Assembly (NCBI GenBank): GCA_963513935.1
Contig: OY740777.1
Coordinates: 16,417,092-16,481,091 of the forward strand
Reading direction: 5' to 3'
Source: Aphrophora alni
Lineage: Eukaryota > Arthropoda > Insecta > Hemiptera > Aphrophoridae
Length of the DNA: 64,000 nt
The notes under the pieces were generated by a model. It had not been told where the DNA came from. It did no database searches and worked only from the letters and a program-made list of their open reading frames with translations. The stretch's first letter is position 1. Every line of letters starts with the position of its first letter. The position numbers were made by a program, and so were the translations under genes. This document shows positions 24,401-39,400 of this stretch, piece by piece.

Positions 24401-27400
24401 AATTACTAAATAACAAAAATATATGAAGCTTAGACACTCAATATTTTTTCTTCATACCCAAAAAAAATTTTACCAAATTTATAAAAATATATCTCGTATG
24501 AACAGTGTTAGGATTCGTTTCTTTAAACTTCCTGGGGTTATTTATTTTCAATATAATAAAATGATTTAGTACTCAATTAACCTTTATTAATAAGACTAAT
24601 CATCTCCTCTCTTATTACAATGCTATGATCTTCTTCTTATTATTATTAATCCAGAATTACTCTAATTGTTGCGACTCACAGATCTGATTTGACATTATAG
24701 TTTAATTATCTGACTGAAATAATTACTGGTTTCTTAATACACGAATTTTGCTCACCCTGCTTGCTATTCTTATGGAAGCTCGTCTGAAGACTCAATTCTC
24801 TCAGGAATCGCTTACTCTACAAGTCCGTCTGGCTATCTTCAAGCATTCCTGCAGCACCTTCCCTTGATCAATCCTGGCCTACTGACCACGTTTCCTCCCA
24901 CCCAAGGGTTTATATATCATTGTAGCATCAATGACATCTGTCTTACTTGCAAGGTAAGCAATTTCGTCAGTTTTCCTGGTCTGTCACAATAATTGTTGTC
25001 ATTCTGCCTTCTTAAAAAGAACTTAAGACTCTATTTCTAACTAAAACTATCCTAATTCCTAACAACAGTATTTATTTGAAGGAAAAAAATCACTAGATTA
25101 TCGTGAACCACTCAGAAGTTATACCAATTTTAGTAAATCCTAGCATAAACCACGAAATTGTCCTTGCTTATTTTTGGGTAATCTCAGTGTTTAATTGCCG
25201 GTCTCCAAAAAGGTAATTATGGATCACTTATACTGTATTTTAAAAGAATGATGTTATGATTAATTATTACTTCAATGAAATTGATTCTAGGTTGATGAAG
25301 ATATGAGTTCAGAATAGTAGGTAGCTTTAGAATTTTTGTAATGAGCAAATATATACTTTTAAGTTGACACACCAAATAAGATTTATTTATTACACAGATT
25401 GTTTGTTTATTTTCATTGGTAATATATCTTGCCCTTTTGCATGATTCATTTTTAAAAAAATTTGGTGTGCACTACATTCACTTGGTGTCTGAAGCCTTTC
25501 TATATATATATATATTTAATGTTAACATTCCCTTTTTTCTTTAAATTCATCTTTTTTCAGGATACTCTGTTCTAGTCTTCCCATTATTACTGAGGTAGGT
25601 ACTCTTAAGAATCGAAAATTTGTAATATATTGGTACTGATCGTATACCATACAGTTCTGATACAAAATGGAATATATACATTATATTCCACTTTATTGGA
25701 CTCAGAAGTACTTTAACACAGATATATCCATAAAAACCCAACTTTGATTTTTTTTCTACCATCACATAACTTTCTCTATACTCCATATATGCGAGAAAGT
25801 AAAAATTAAAACAACAAATGAGTACCTAAAAAATTGACGAGTAAGAGCTGAGTGGCAAAAAATTCTCATTACCTCTTCAGTTTCTAGATCTTGTCTTTTT
25901 AATGAAAGTAACGATAAAGTAATGACTGACAAATAATAAATTGAATCTCATTGTAAACTTACCCGATGAACTACTTTCTGTCAAGCCTGTCATGTTTGGA
26001 TGTATCTCAGGCACTGTTACCAACTGTGGAACTGCAACTGTTTGTCTTTCTTCGCTGGACCGCTTCCTGTTTGGTGTACTAATGCCTTGCATTCTGAAAA
26101 TTAAAATCAATTTTAATATCTATATATTTAATTTTCTAAGTGTTATTTTTGTTTCAATATTGTGAAGTATCAGTTAAATCTAAAAGCATTTTCAACCGTC
26201 ACTTATTTTAAAGGTCCTATATAGTGTAGGGAAAATATTTGTTTTTCCTTTGTGTTTAATAGCAAAATATATACAGTATATTTGCGACTATCTGGCCCTC
26301 CATACTATCCGGCCTGGACTGTGGTATAAATAATATTAATTTTGACATACAAATTGAGTCTATAAAACAGTTAATTTGTTAAATTACAATACTTTCTGGT
26401 TGTAAGCCCGTATGAACATACCTCTACCCACAGTTCCATATATCCTAAGTAATTACAGGTGCTTGTCTTTGGAAATACTTTATTGACAAAATCAATGTAG
26501 TTGTGTGTACGACATGTACAACTTTTTTCATGTCCATACAATACAATTATGGTTGTGTTATTTTAGAGTATTTAGCAGAAGATATTTGTTCACATAATGA
26601 ATAAAAGGAAGAAAAGAACATAAAATATATACTGATAGCTCTCGGATACTATAAAAGCATCATGGATGGAAGAGAACAAAAGTTTGTCAAAAACGATCTG
26701 ATAGGTAAGATGAAAGAGAGGGATCTAACTTAAGACTACACGAAAGAGCTAGGTTCCCTCAGGATTTCTATGTCCATACTCATTATAAGTGAGCTTTGAA
26801 GGTGTAATTTTAAAATCTAATGTAATTATAGATGCTTATCTTTGGAATACGTCCAATGAGAAAATTAAGACTATTATTTTACGGTACCGTACTCAGTATA
26901 AGATTTCTAACAGGATCGGTTATTTATGCTCTGTTAGGTTTCTATTGGTGTGTTTTTATTTTGATTTATGATTAGATGTGTAACTTTATAAGTGTTCATT
27001 AAAAATCAGTAACAACTACAGTAATGTTGTCCGATATATGTAATCTTTGTTATAGATCTATTCTTTAACACGTTAGCTGCCAAGGCCTAATACGATACTC
27101 TTGCCGTGAGTGCCACAATTACCAAATTATTTTTCCATTATTATTTTTGCATCTACCTATGTTACATAATATAAGGCAATAGTATTTACTAATTTTATTT
27201 ATATTTATGCATATATAGTTCCGAGACCGATCGGACCAAAATGCAATTTTTCGGCTTTAATTTTAATCATAGTATAACGTTTAGGTCCGATCGGACCGAG
27301 GTAATTTTCGTGTTTAAAAAAAAAAATCTAAACGGGCTATTTTATTTCTTTATGTTGGCAAGCTCACTATTTTATTTGTCTAATATTTATTTTATAAATA

Positions 27401-30400
27401 CATATATTCATTTTACAACTGTATTCTTTGTGAATTATTCATTACTAAATCAAAATGTTTTTGTAAAATTTTTAATCGGTCCGATCGTGCCGACAAGAAA
27501 GTGAAAATATCCACTGATTTTAATATGATATTGAGTAACCATGGTAACGGTTATTAAAGCATACAATATACTATGTCTAACACACGTCTTTACCCAATCC
27601 AGAGAATACCAAAATATGCCAATAGGTTGCTGCACTATCGAACTGTGAGCCACAAAACAAAACATTACGTCAGTGACTTTATCGGTCCGATCGTGCCGTA
27701 ACGCTGCATTTACAGTCACCTTAGTTTCGGTCCGATCGGACCGATATGGCAGCTAACGTGTTAAATAAATGTTATGATTTTATATACATTTTCATCATTT
27801 TATTGAATTTTCCTTTCATAATTAGGACATATTAACATTAATTCTTTTATACAATTTAAAATTCTATAAACAATAGTTTAAAAATTCCATAAAATGTTAT
27901 TGATGTTTAATTATTATAAAATTGTGTAAGCATGGGACATCTTCCAACCAATAAAAAATAATAAAACAATAAATGTTAATGTTAATATTAATAATATATA
28001 GAATAATAATAGAGAATAAACATTATATAAAAACAAGTAATTGTAAAGTGTTCCTATACAATATTCAAATGATGTTAATAAACAGTTAAAACAATGTAAA
28101 ACAATACACATAAAGTTTAAATTTCAAACTGTGCGCGTAAAGTCATATGGACTTGTAACCATCGAAGTTGATGCAACGTAAGGTGAAAGCAATTAGTAGC
28201 CGAAACCCATGAAAACGGAAAACGAGAGATTTCCCAGAAGCCTCAGCGTTAGCTTTGCCAAGCAGGAAGATAGCGTGTTTTCAGCAGTCTTTGTCAGGGT
28301 CCTACACCTATCAGTCGCATTGAGAGATGACTGGACGGACTCGCATTCAGCTTAAGATGGAGGATCTCCGTTAGTTGTGAGGTTTAAAACAAACTAAAAT
28401 ATATGGACATGGTAACTCGTGAGTAGAGTGAAAAAACATTCAAAGTTTACATCATTGGTTTAATTAAGATAAAATGTAAAAGGAACTTTATTTTGGAACA
28501 TTAATAGGAACATTAACTTTGCACACGTTAATAATTTTAGTATTTCATAGAGATGAACATTGAATGTTAATAATTCTTTTTTGTTGATTTAAATGATAAT
28601 GTTTTTGTTTTTGAATAAAATAAAAAGGGAGATTTCTGTTTTACTAAGAATGTCTGGCTAACTTCATTGTGATAACCATGTGCCATGTTATAGGAGTAAC
28701 TGTTAAGTACGATTGAGAGTGTAACCCTGCCCTTCAGGTAAAATAAATAGTAAACTTAACGATAAATTTGTAAGAACGCAGACTTACAAAAATAGATAAA
28801 TAACTTGATCTTTGTTTAAAAGCTCTTAAAGCTAAAAGATTTAACTAAAACCCCTTACAATTGTATGTTTATTGCACAGGAAATGATTTTACTCTCAACA
28901 TCTAGCTATTTTGCTATCTGACTTAGCCAACCACTACATTAGACCAGATAGTTGCAATCCTTCAATCAGGCTTATGTTATTCAAATATAAAAAAAAGTCT
29001 TTTTGAATACAATTGTATTCTTGTTTAGAAAAATTGCTTTCATAACAAAACCTGTAGGCTACCCCTGTGTATTTTCAAGATTTCAACAGTTTTTAGGGTC
29101 CTTAAGTAAAAGCAAGAATCTTTTAATTTCACACACATTTCTGTCAATCTATCTGTCTGTAAGTCGCAATCAGTTTACACTGAGAAAACGATAAATCCTA
29201 CATATTTCAAAATTTGTATTCATCATATTGTCTCACATATAGAAAAAATTATGCAGTAATAAAGAAAAAGACCATGAAGTAATTACGGGGCAACAACTAT
29301 CGAGTTGAATACAATTTTTTTTTAATGTTATGTGTAAAGTATCAAATAAAACTATGTGAGGGTAAAGTTATTCTAATTACGAATATGTTTGTTAATTTGA
29401 CAAAAAATTAATATGTTAGCACTAAGCCAAATTTAAATTGTAAGATATGTGTCACTCTCTTTCTAACTTGAGCATGGTGTGACCCACAATTCTGAAAAAA
29501 AAATTAATTGATTTGAAATTAAATTGCGGTGGGAAATCATATATTACAGTTTTTTGTATGACGAATCCAACTTAATTTACGACTACCGAGTTCGTTAAAA
29601 TTTTAGTGAAATGCAACCCAAACTTGTGTGCAAAATGGCAAGAAAATATTACAGTTCAGGAATAATTGGTATAAAAACAAAACAAAAATGAACCTTGACT
29701 TCTGTCATTAAAAGCTCAATTTTAATCAAATACGATTTACGCTGAGGACATGTTTATATTATAAGTGAAGCCAGTTTTGGCCCTGAGAACAGATTTTTTA
29801 AATTGTTCTAATTTTGATGAAAATGAATTGACAACATTATATTGACAATGAATTAAACAATCAATGTTCTAATGACTAAATTGACAAAATGGCTAAAGAG
29901 GAATAAAAATGACAGTCCTATAGAACGTAACAGACTTAAGAAAGATTGATTTAAACAGTTCTTTTTGCACTATGCAATTATACAGATATATTAAATGTTG
30001 AGCTTGACTTACGAGAAAAATTATACAGGATAACATACAAACAGAACACAATAACTTATAGTTGGAGTTATAGTTTGATTGGTGTAGCTCGTGTAGCACT
30101 GAAGAGGACGACCTTGTCGTTGAAACACGTCTGATACTTAGGCGTATTTTTTGTCAGAATTGTGTTCTGTTTGTTTATTATCCTGTAATTATACAGATGT
30201 TTTAGCTGATCAGCTGTTATAAATTTAGTACATTATTTTAGGTTATGTTTACAATATTTATCTACATCTACGCAGTTCTAGTTGTTTAAAAGTTTAAAAA
30301 ATCTGAGCTACAGAACGGAGCCGAGACCATAATTATTTTGGACAGAATGGATAACAGTCAGAAATTAGAAGTAGCTAGTATTTGTCATTTTAAAAGTATT

Positions 30401-33400
30401 TTTGACATATAAACTGCTGATATAAATCAAATTACCTTGATTCCAATACTTCAATACTACTCTGACTAGGGTTACTGATTACTTCAATATCACTGTCATA
30501 TCTACGAGGCGTTGGGGCTTCTGATTTAGTTCCTGATGAATCCACGTTTTGTAGGGAATCTGCTGAACCTGAAAAACAATCAAAACTATTCAAATGCTTT
30601 GAAATCACCAACTCCACTATATGGTTTTAGGTTAAAGGGCACATAACCTATTATTTTTAGATTTTGTATGAATAGGAGACACAGGCTTACCATGGAAAGT
30701 GGTCTTTGATATTATCTAGTAGTACAAAAACAGAAAAAGTACAACAAAATTGTTCACTTTCTCAATCAGTAGAGAGTATAAAAAGAAGACTAAATTGTTG
30801 TAATTTGGTTGTGGAGGATGGATCTGTGTTGAGTGTTGAACAACAGACAAATGTTTTCTTATTTATTGTTATTATTCCATTTTTTAATTGATTACATTAA
30901 TTTTAAGTAAGCGTGTTGGGAGAGGGAAAAGGATAAAGGATGATTTATCTATGATTACAGTTAGGGGTTCTCTAGATTTTGTGACCCTTTGATGAGACAG
31001 TTCCCATCTTCTTAGTTCTGAGGAGTTGGATTCTTAAGGGGGTGATTTTTAATTTTTTGTCATGATGCAATCATCAATGTTGTGCAGTTAGTTTCTCTCT
31101 ATATATGATTTTAACATTGTGTCTGTGGTCATCCTGTTGCTTAGTTTGTCTGTGGTTAGGTCATGTACCTGACTGCAGGTTTTGCCAAGCTCAATAACAT
31201 TCATCACAACAAAGGTTTGTGTGCATGTAACAATTGAGAATGATAGTCCTTAGAATGTCATCTTGAACAAATAAGCTTTTTTCTATGGAAAATTGTGTTT
31301 TCTGTCTTTTGGTTTTAAAAAACTAATTATTCATGAATCAATAGTGATAAATACAAAATATTGGAACTACATTCATGTCTATACAAATGGGTCATTGTAT
31401 GCACAGGGCATCTCCAACCAATAATAAATCTGCAGTTGGTAATTGTAAATAACTGTAGTATAAATTGTTAATTTAGGAAATAAGAAACAATTGTATAAAA
31501 AATAATAATCTTAGGATTTTTAAAATATAGTAAAAGGAAAAAGTTGTTTTATAATGATGAAAACAAAAAGAGAAAATAAATTGTAAGCGGGAAGATTTCA
31601 TGCAAAAAACAAAGACTCAGTTTGGCGTGATGTGCTGCTATTAAAGGACATTATGTCGTTTCTTTTAATGTGATTGGCTCAAGACATAGAAATTCAAACG
31701 ATATTAGAAGCAGGAGTTGCAATAAACCGAAGCTAACCAAAACGGAAAAGGCAACTCAACGGAATTTTATAGTCACTCTGCAAAATGTCGGCGAGAGTGT
31801 CGGATGCAAGAAACTGTTGTCCTCGAAGCGAGGCTGTATTTTAAATATTGAGGGAAGAAATAAGTGTTGAACGATTACATTAGAGTTTTTATGAGTTTTG
31901 ATGTACCTATAAAGGTGATAGACTGAATAATTAGAGATGTGGAAGAGGCGAAACTATGAGTAGGTCTATGTATTGTGGTCATTGATATAAACAAGCGTAA
32001 TACAAAATTGTTAGATGTAAGATGTGTAAAAAGTAGGTTTAAGATTTTGTTTAGAACATTTTGAATTGTTTAAAAATTTATATAATTAAAATTATCTTCA
32101 TGTTGAATAAAGACGAATAATTTTTTTTTAAATACCAAAGTACACCTTTTTCAATTAAACACAATTTTGAGGCTGGGAAGTACAAAATAAAGAAAAGAAC
32201 ATAGTAAGTAAAAAATTGATAATACTAAAATAGAAAATAACTTTTTTTGTAACGCTTCATGTTACAAAATAACACCCAACATGGTTTTTTGTAAAATAAC
32301 TAATATTTTATAACAATTCACGTTACATCATTGAACCCTGGCAATCACCACACTGGTTCCACTGTCTACTTAGCTACAATAAATATAAAACTTGAGAAAA
32401 AGTATTGCATATAATTTTGCACCATGTTTGACATTATGTAGAACAAAAACTCGAACACAAGATCTCACAAAAATTATGTTAATTTAATCAAATGTGTTTC
32501 AACAACAAAGTCGTCATCTTCAGTGATACATGAGCTCATTGAAACGTGTTTGATTAAATAAACATAATTTGTGTGAGATCTTATGTTCGAGTTTTTGCTC
32601 TACATGTATTATCTCACAAGTCAAGCTCAATATTTATTTATGTTTGACAATACCTAAGTGGAAACTATTTGAAAGATTCTGCATGCTTTCATAGGCATCA
32701 TACAAATTAAAGAATGTTGGTATCATTTCAAAGATGGCTGTGGAAAGTGACTCGCATTCTGATACAACTCAAAATGACGAAATCAGTAATCAAATTTTTG
32801 AAATACAAAATAACTTCTGTTCTAATAGAAATTTCATCAATTTTATGCGAGAAAAAATCAGGTATGCCTCAAATGGGATAAAATTAATTACAATTTTAAA
32901 TTAATAGTTGATTATTTAATACAAATCTTATTACATATTTAGCATATCCCAAACAATCATTCATAATAACATTAGATTCAGTTCAGGAAGTAACCTAACC
33001 TTACCTATACTACTCTGTGTTGGTGTAGTGTCTATAGTAGATTTATCTATTGTTTTGTTAGCCGAAGGCAATGGTACTTCATCTATCTCTATAACCAGAT
33101 TACTTCCACATGTAGGGCAGACTGTAGTAGTTTTCCCTGGAAAAACAAAACTTTCATTTAAATCTTTAACTATATAAGAAAATTTTAAGGATGATATTGT
33201 TAATTCCGGACAGTAGAGCCACTATACCATAGAGTTAAATAAACCTCTACTCTAACCCCAAAGGAGTAAAAATCTGCCTTAGTAAAAAAATAGAACCGAT
33301 AACATTATTGGTCCTTTCTTTCTTTAATTTACTTTGAAATAATGTAATATTCACAAATAATAAATTAATTTACTTTATAGAAATATAGATGTAAAAAGTT

Positions 33401-36400
33401 TTATGTTTTTAGAAAGAGTATGATTTTGGGCAGTTAAAATAACCTCCCTTCCTCCAAATCAGAGGAGAGACAAATTGAATCATCAGCACAGTGCTACATT
33501 AGAGTGCTACAAACAAGACAAGATGTAATTTAAAAAAAATATTGGTACAGCAATTTTCTTTTCTATTTTTTATTTAAGTTAAACAAAACTAGTAACAAAA
33601 TCATGTTTAGTGTTAAAAAAAAAAAAAAGGAAAAGTGTGTTTCATCAAAATCCATACTTAATAAAAAAAAAAAGTAAAATATTACCATTGTTACATATCA
33701 TCATGAAATGTGAGTAGAGTCACGTACTGATTTGCATGGTTGCCGGTATCCAAGTCATATATAATTATTAATTAATTAAATGTTACCTGTTTATAAATCC
33801 GTTACATGGCATCTAAGTCATATTAAAAGGACGACATGTTTCGGAGTCATTAATCTGTTTTAAGGATCTGATGATGGAGTTATGGCTCTAAAACATGTCC
33901 TACTTTTAATACGACTAAGAGACTACGTGACAGATATATATGCAGGTAATATTAAACTGTTTAATAAACAATAATGACTTGTCAACAACTTCTAGTCATT
34001 GTTGAGTGTACAGAATGCATTGTGACATCAGCGTTATCTGATGCTGGACTCACATTCTAAGAAGAAGTAAAAATCACGAACATTTGTAATTTTCAACGAT
34101 GTAAATTGGAAATTGTGTCAATTTGATATAGTAGTGAAATTGAAATTATATAATTAATATTTCAACCAAAATAAATTTATGTGCAAAAAAGCTCATATAC
34201 AAAATGTTAATATTTCAACAACAAAATCGGTCTAAATAAAATTATTTTCTAATTTATCCACTTGTAAAAGGTATAAAAAAATTGGAATCTTGTAAAGACA
34301 TTTTCAAGGAATTGGGGATACGAAGATTCCTCTGTATGCTATGTATATATTCCAAACAATTTGTTGCGTAAAAAATTAAGTGTAATGCAATATTAAATAG
34401 TGATATACATAACTATAATACCATCAAAGGGACGTACAGCTAGGCAGTACAAAAGTCTAGAAAATTACCTTCTCAGACAGGTAATTTATTAACAAACTAA
34501 TAAATATTTAAAATATTGAAGATACTTTTGGTGTACACCTTGTGTGTACAATTTCTTTTATTTGGTGGGAGATTTCATCAGCTATTCAAATGTTGTTGTC
34601 TGGGTGTCATTTGGGACAGTTGCTCAATTTGGTGATAATTCTGCCTATTTTTAAATAATAAATTATATGGAAATATATGAATTGTTTAGTAAACAGACTT
34701 TGCTATATACAAAACCAATTTGTTAGCAGTAATATATAAAGTAAATTCCTAAATGTTTTAATTTAAAGGAAAAAATCATTCTGTATCCATAACTAACCTT
34801 GTAAACCTGCTTTGTATCGATTGCTTAACTCCTGTGAAAACAATGAAGAACACTTCATACATCGGAAGGCTATTTGGTTCATAGCTGTCAGAGAGCGGGA
34901 TTCCAACATGGTGCCAATTTTCTGAAGCAATGTCTGTAAGAAAACCAAATTATCAAATTAGTATCTCTTAAAAATATTTTAGATTACCACATATACATAG
35001 AATAGAAAAGTCAAATCACTGTACAATATTTGTTTCCAAACTATTGCGGAAATACAGAGGTCTTTTGAATAAAATAGTGATTTATACACGGTTATCTGTA
35101 TGTATTTTTTTAGCATGCGAACATAAAAACCGATTTTGGTGAAATTTAGTACAATCATAAGTTGGAAGTTATCAAATAAAAATTAATTATGGAAACTTAT
35201 ATGGAAGTTTAATATATCTTAAAATAGGGTAAAATGTTATTTATAAAATTTTGCTACAACTAGACAAATTACGGTTCACGTAATTTTGAAAATGAATCAT
35301 AGCTGAACTTCGATTTCATTTGATTGTTTTCCAAAATATTTGCTAAAAGTTAATTTAACTAAAAAAGTATGTTGGTTATAACTTTCACATTTTTAATTTA
35401 TGAAAATCGTTTGAACAGATTTTGATGAATTTCCATACCAGTATCCAAAGTTTACTTTCAATTTTTGATAAATTAAAGGTTTGGTTTCGTGTGAAGATCC
35501 GTCAAAAAGTTGGTGGTGGATTTATTGCAGATTTTATTTAACTAATTATGATATCTAGATACTCTCATTTCGTAACTTTAATTCCATATGCCATATAAAG
35601 TAAATATGTGTCAATTTCGCATTTACGTTTACCTATTAAAAAAACAAGTTAATGTGCGACTGCTTGTGCAACTTGATGATTTACATTTATTAATACCAAA
35701 GTTGAGGTTGACAAAAATTAAAACGCTTAAAAAAACTATATCCTATCATGTCAAACGTACCAGATAACTATTGTATTATTACAATATAAAAACTAGTTAA
35801 TGGGTGCCATCATGGTATAGCTGACCCAGTTTTATCATACAATGTAGTACAAGCAGATCATATAAATTTAATACCCAAAAAAGTTGGTTTCTTGATTTTT
35901 GTAGGAAATGTTAAATTATATTGGTGGATCAAGGGGTCCCTCCCAGTTCAGTAAATTTGTTTAAAATAGTTGTAGAATTTCGTATTTGTGTATATCACTC
36001 CTTTCTTGACATTAGCTAGGTCCTATTGGGCTTTGTAGATGTCACCAATTGTAGATGTCGTAGATATTAACGTCTCCACTCGCCTCACTCGTGCCTGTCT
36101 TGACCCTAATGGGGCTCGAAGATGTATATATATTTGAAAAAGTCAACACTAGATACGCTTGTATTGGTGTCTCAGCGTTGCTGGATCTTGTTACTACGGT
36201 AAATGAATATCACACTTTCTTGGGAGGTCAGGGTTTGAAATTACATTTTTGACATATTGTCTACGTAGAGAGTTGGTACCATTACATGCATAATTGAAAT
36301 CTGAAATTTTTTATTATATATAACATATCAGATGAAATGATTGGGTTACTGATTAATTGTAATCAGGGATTATTACGATATTTTAATTTATAACCTCCTT

Positions 36401-39400
36401 TGTCTGTATAATACACTTGTTTGGAGGCTACATGTTTATCGAAAGCGTGCTGCCATTATGTCTCAACAACCATGGTACCACAACACAGAGAGTGAATCAA
36501 TCCACCGATTTGAATATTTCACTGTCATCGTTTCCTCTAACTAGCCAGCTTTAAATGAATTTAAACAATTAAATTAATTTACTTACAGAGATATGGTTGA
36601 ACAGAAGAATGGCGTATATTGGCCTAAAAGCCCCAGGAATTCACCATTCTTATTAACATGATGTAGTATCATGAACGTATGATTAGGAATCTGTTAAAGG
36701 CATCATTTGACCCACCTATTCGTCTTTAGTCTTCCATGACAAATATAATAAAATAATTTAAATTGATTAAATCAGTCGGAATATCTTCACTCGCACAGCT
36801 ACTTCACCTGAAATCTGAAAACCTTACCACCACTTTACCCATAAATCAGCACCTTACCTCAGCATGCATACTCCGTTTTATAGCTTTGTAGTCATATCAT
36901 GCTTAGTATGAAGAATGCATAAAAATTAAATATAAACAAAATTTCACAACACTTTATTTTATCAAACCGTTGATGGTTATATAACAAACCTGTGAGTCAG
37001 GAAACTCCATAACATATGTGCGCTCCTGCCTATCTCTACGGGCAGTATGAAATGTAAGTTGTACTGTTATTGGTACATTCGTCAGTTTCACACAGCTCTC
37101 AACCGATTCCAAATACCATTTCTCAATTGTACGACCTGTTTGTGTGTTCTTCTCTCGTAATTCCCTGGACAAATAAAAGTGTATACTATATAGGAGGCCT
37201 GTGCAAAAATTCATAAAATAAATATCATTTGGAATTTGATTTTTTTTAAACAAATAACTCTGTTTGGTCTATGTTGGGCAGTTTATTTTGAAACAGATTT
37301 GAAAAAAATCCAATTTTTGTGTTATGGCAGGTCCACCTGAATTTAAATATGGTAATAAATTTAATTAGGAGTAAAAAAACACCAACAACCAATTTTGAAC
37401 AATTTTGTAAAATATCGTATTGAAGGATATTATGTAAAAAGTAAAACTGTTTTATAATGAAAGAACCAAAACCAGATATATCCACTAGGATGAGATGATT
37501 CAGGGCTTACTGATTATGATTAATGATTATAATTAGTTTTAATAATCAGTGATTAGCGCCGATAACAATTCATTAAATCATTTCACAGTGTTTGTTTTAT
37601 TGAATGAGGAATGAAGTAAGGATAATTATAAAAGCATAACTGTTATTTTTATCATCTACTTATCGTGATGAAAAACATCCAATTTTACTTTCTCATATAA
37701 ATGCTTAGTATGAGATAATGAAATCATGAGAACTGCCATATTTTAATGTTTGAATATAAGCTAGTAGGTACTTATTTTAATTATGACTATAACTACAGAG
37801 ACTTCATTAATGGCTAACAGATTTTAGTTAGACATTCTATGCTATAAACGATTAAATAGCTGTATAATAAAACTAGTTTGTTAGTAACACATATTTTACC
37901 CTCTTCCTAATTCAGTCTTGTATGCTATGGAAGGGACAAGAAAGGTCTACAGTTAATATGTTCAACAGATAATACCGATAAGATAATTAAGCTTAAATTA
38001 GTACAGAGGGTATTGTCAACTATATACTGTCTCTAGTCTTTAAAATACTTATTCTAAGGTCTTAATTCTTCTTCTTTTTTCTTTTTTTCTTCTTTTCTTC
38101 ACATACATGTGAATTATTTACAAAACTAAAATTATAGAACTGTAATGACTTCCAGGTTTTTTTTTTTTAATTGTGATTTTTTTTAATACTTAAAAAATCA
38201 AAATCATTAACTTTGATCATTTTTGGATGTTCATACAATCCTCAAATTTATATTTTCCAAAATTTTGCTAAACATTTATTATAATATGTTTTTTCTTGTT
38301 TTAAGGTGAACACCTTTTGCTAATATCACCTTATATATTATTCAAAACCCTATACACTATAAAACCAAAAATCATATCATAGATACATGCCAATTTATAT
38401 ATTGTTAAGAGAACAATTTTATCATCTGTTTTTCAAAACTGCTTCACCTTTTCTCATTTCCTCAACACTACACTGTCTTTCTCTACCACCTCTTAGTATC
38501 AGGATCATTCAATGCTTCTTCTTCCCTCTTCCCTCTACTCCCTTCACAATCCCTCTTCATATTACCTCTCCCCCCCTCCTCACATCAGTATCGGAGGTAT
38601 TAATATCAATGGATTGGTATTGGGAGTAAATGGGTCAATTCTGTTCGGGTCAGCCCTACAAAAAACCTTCATTGGAAAATCTACACATGTGTACATTTTC
38701 ATAGTGCAATTAGTTCATTGATTATTAAATGATGACATATATTAGGCCATCATTTTGTTCCTTTTAAAGCTAAGTGTAATTCCCAGTAAATTTGAATTAT
38801 TTATTATTTACAAAATAACTAGATAGAATTGGATAATTTTATAAATAAATTTGAAAAAGAGTGTTAAACTAGTTTAAAATTGGTTAAAGGGCTTACATAT
38901 ATTTTTTCGATATAACAAAAATAGTAAAACTAATTAAAATTGATAAAATATTGAAAAGTAGGGAATAAAACGTTTTATTTCCAGTTTGATAATCCTCAAT
39001 TATTTTCAATTTCAAAAGAGAGAAAAAAAAATATAGACCAATATTAATTGAAAAAAAACCTAACATAATTGTACTATAAAATTGGTGATAAACTGTACCT
39101 ATGTTTTCTTATTAAGGACTGTAAAATGCGTATAAATGGAAAGTTCTGAGAAGTGCATATCTGAAAATGAATACAAACACCAGTTCAAGGTCAACTAGTT
39201 CACCCAACTCATTTCTATTAGGCTTAACGTTAGTCATTATGTCACATTGACTTGAGGTGATAACACCTTGCAGTCTATCTTTTGTTAGATAGTACATGCA
39301 AATATAGCCATGAGGTATAATTTTAATTATAAACAGTAATTAAACTCAATTATTAATCAATAATTTTACTCTTTGACAATATATTTTGTACATATCCTCA

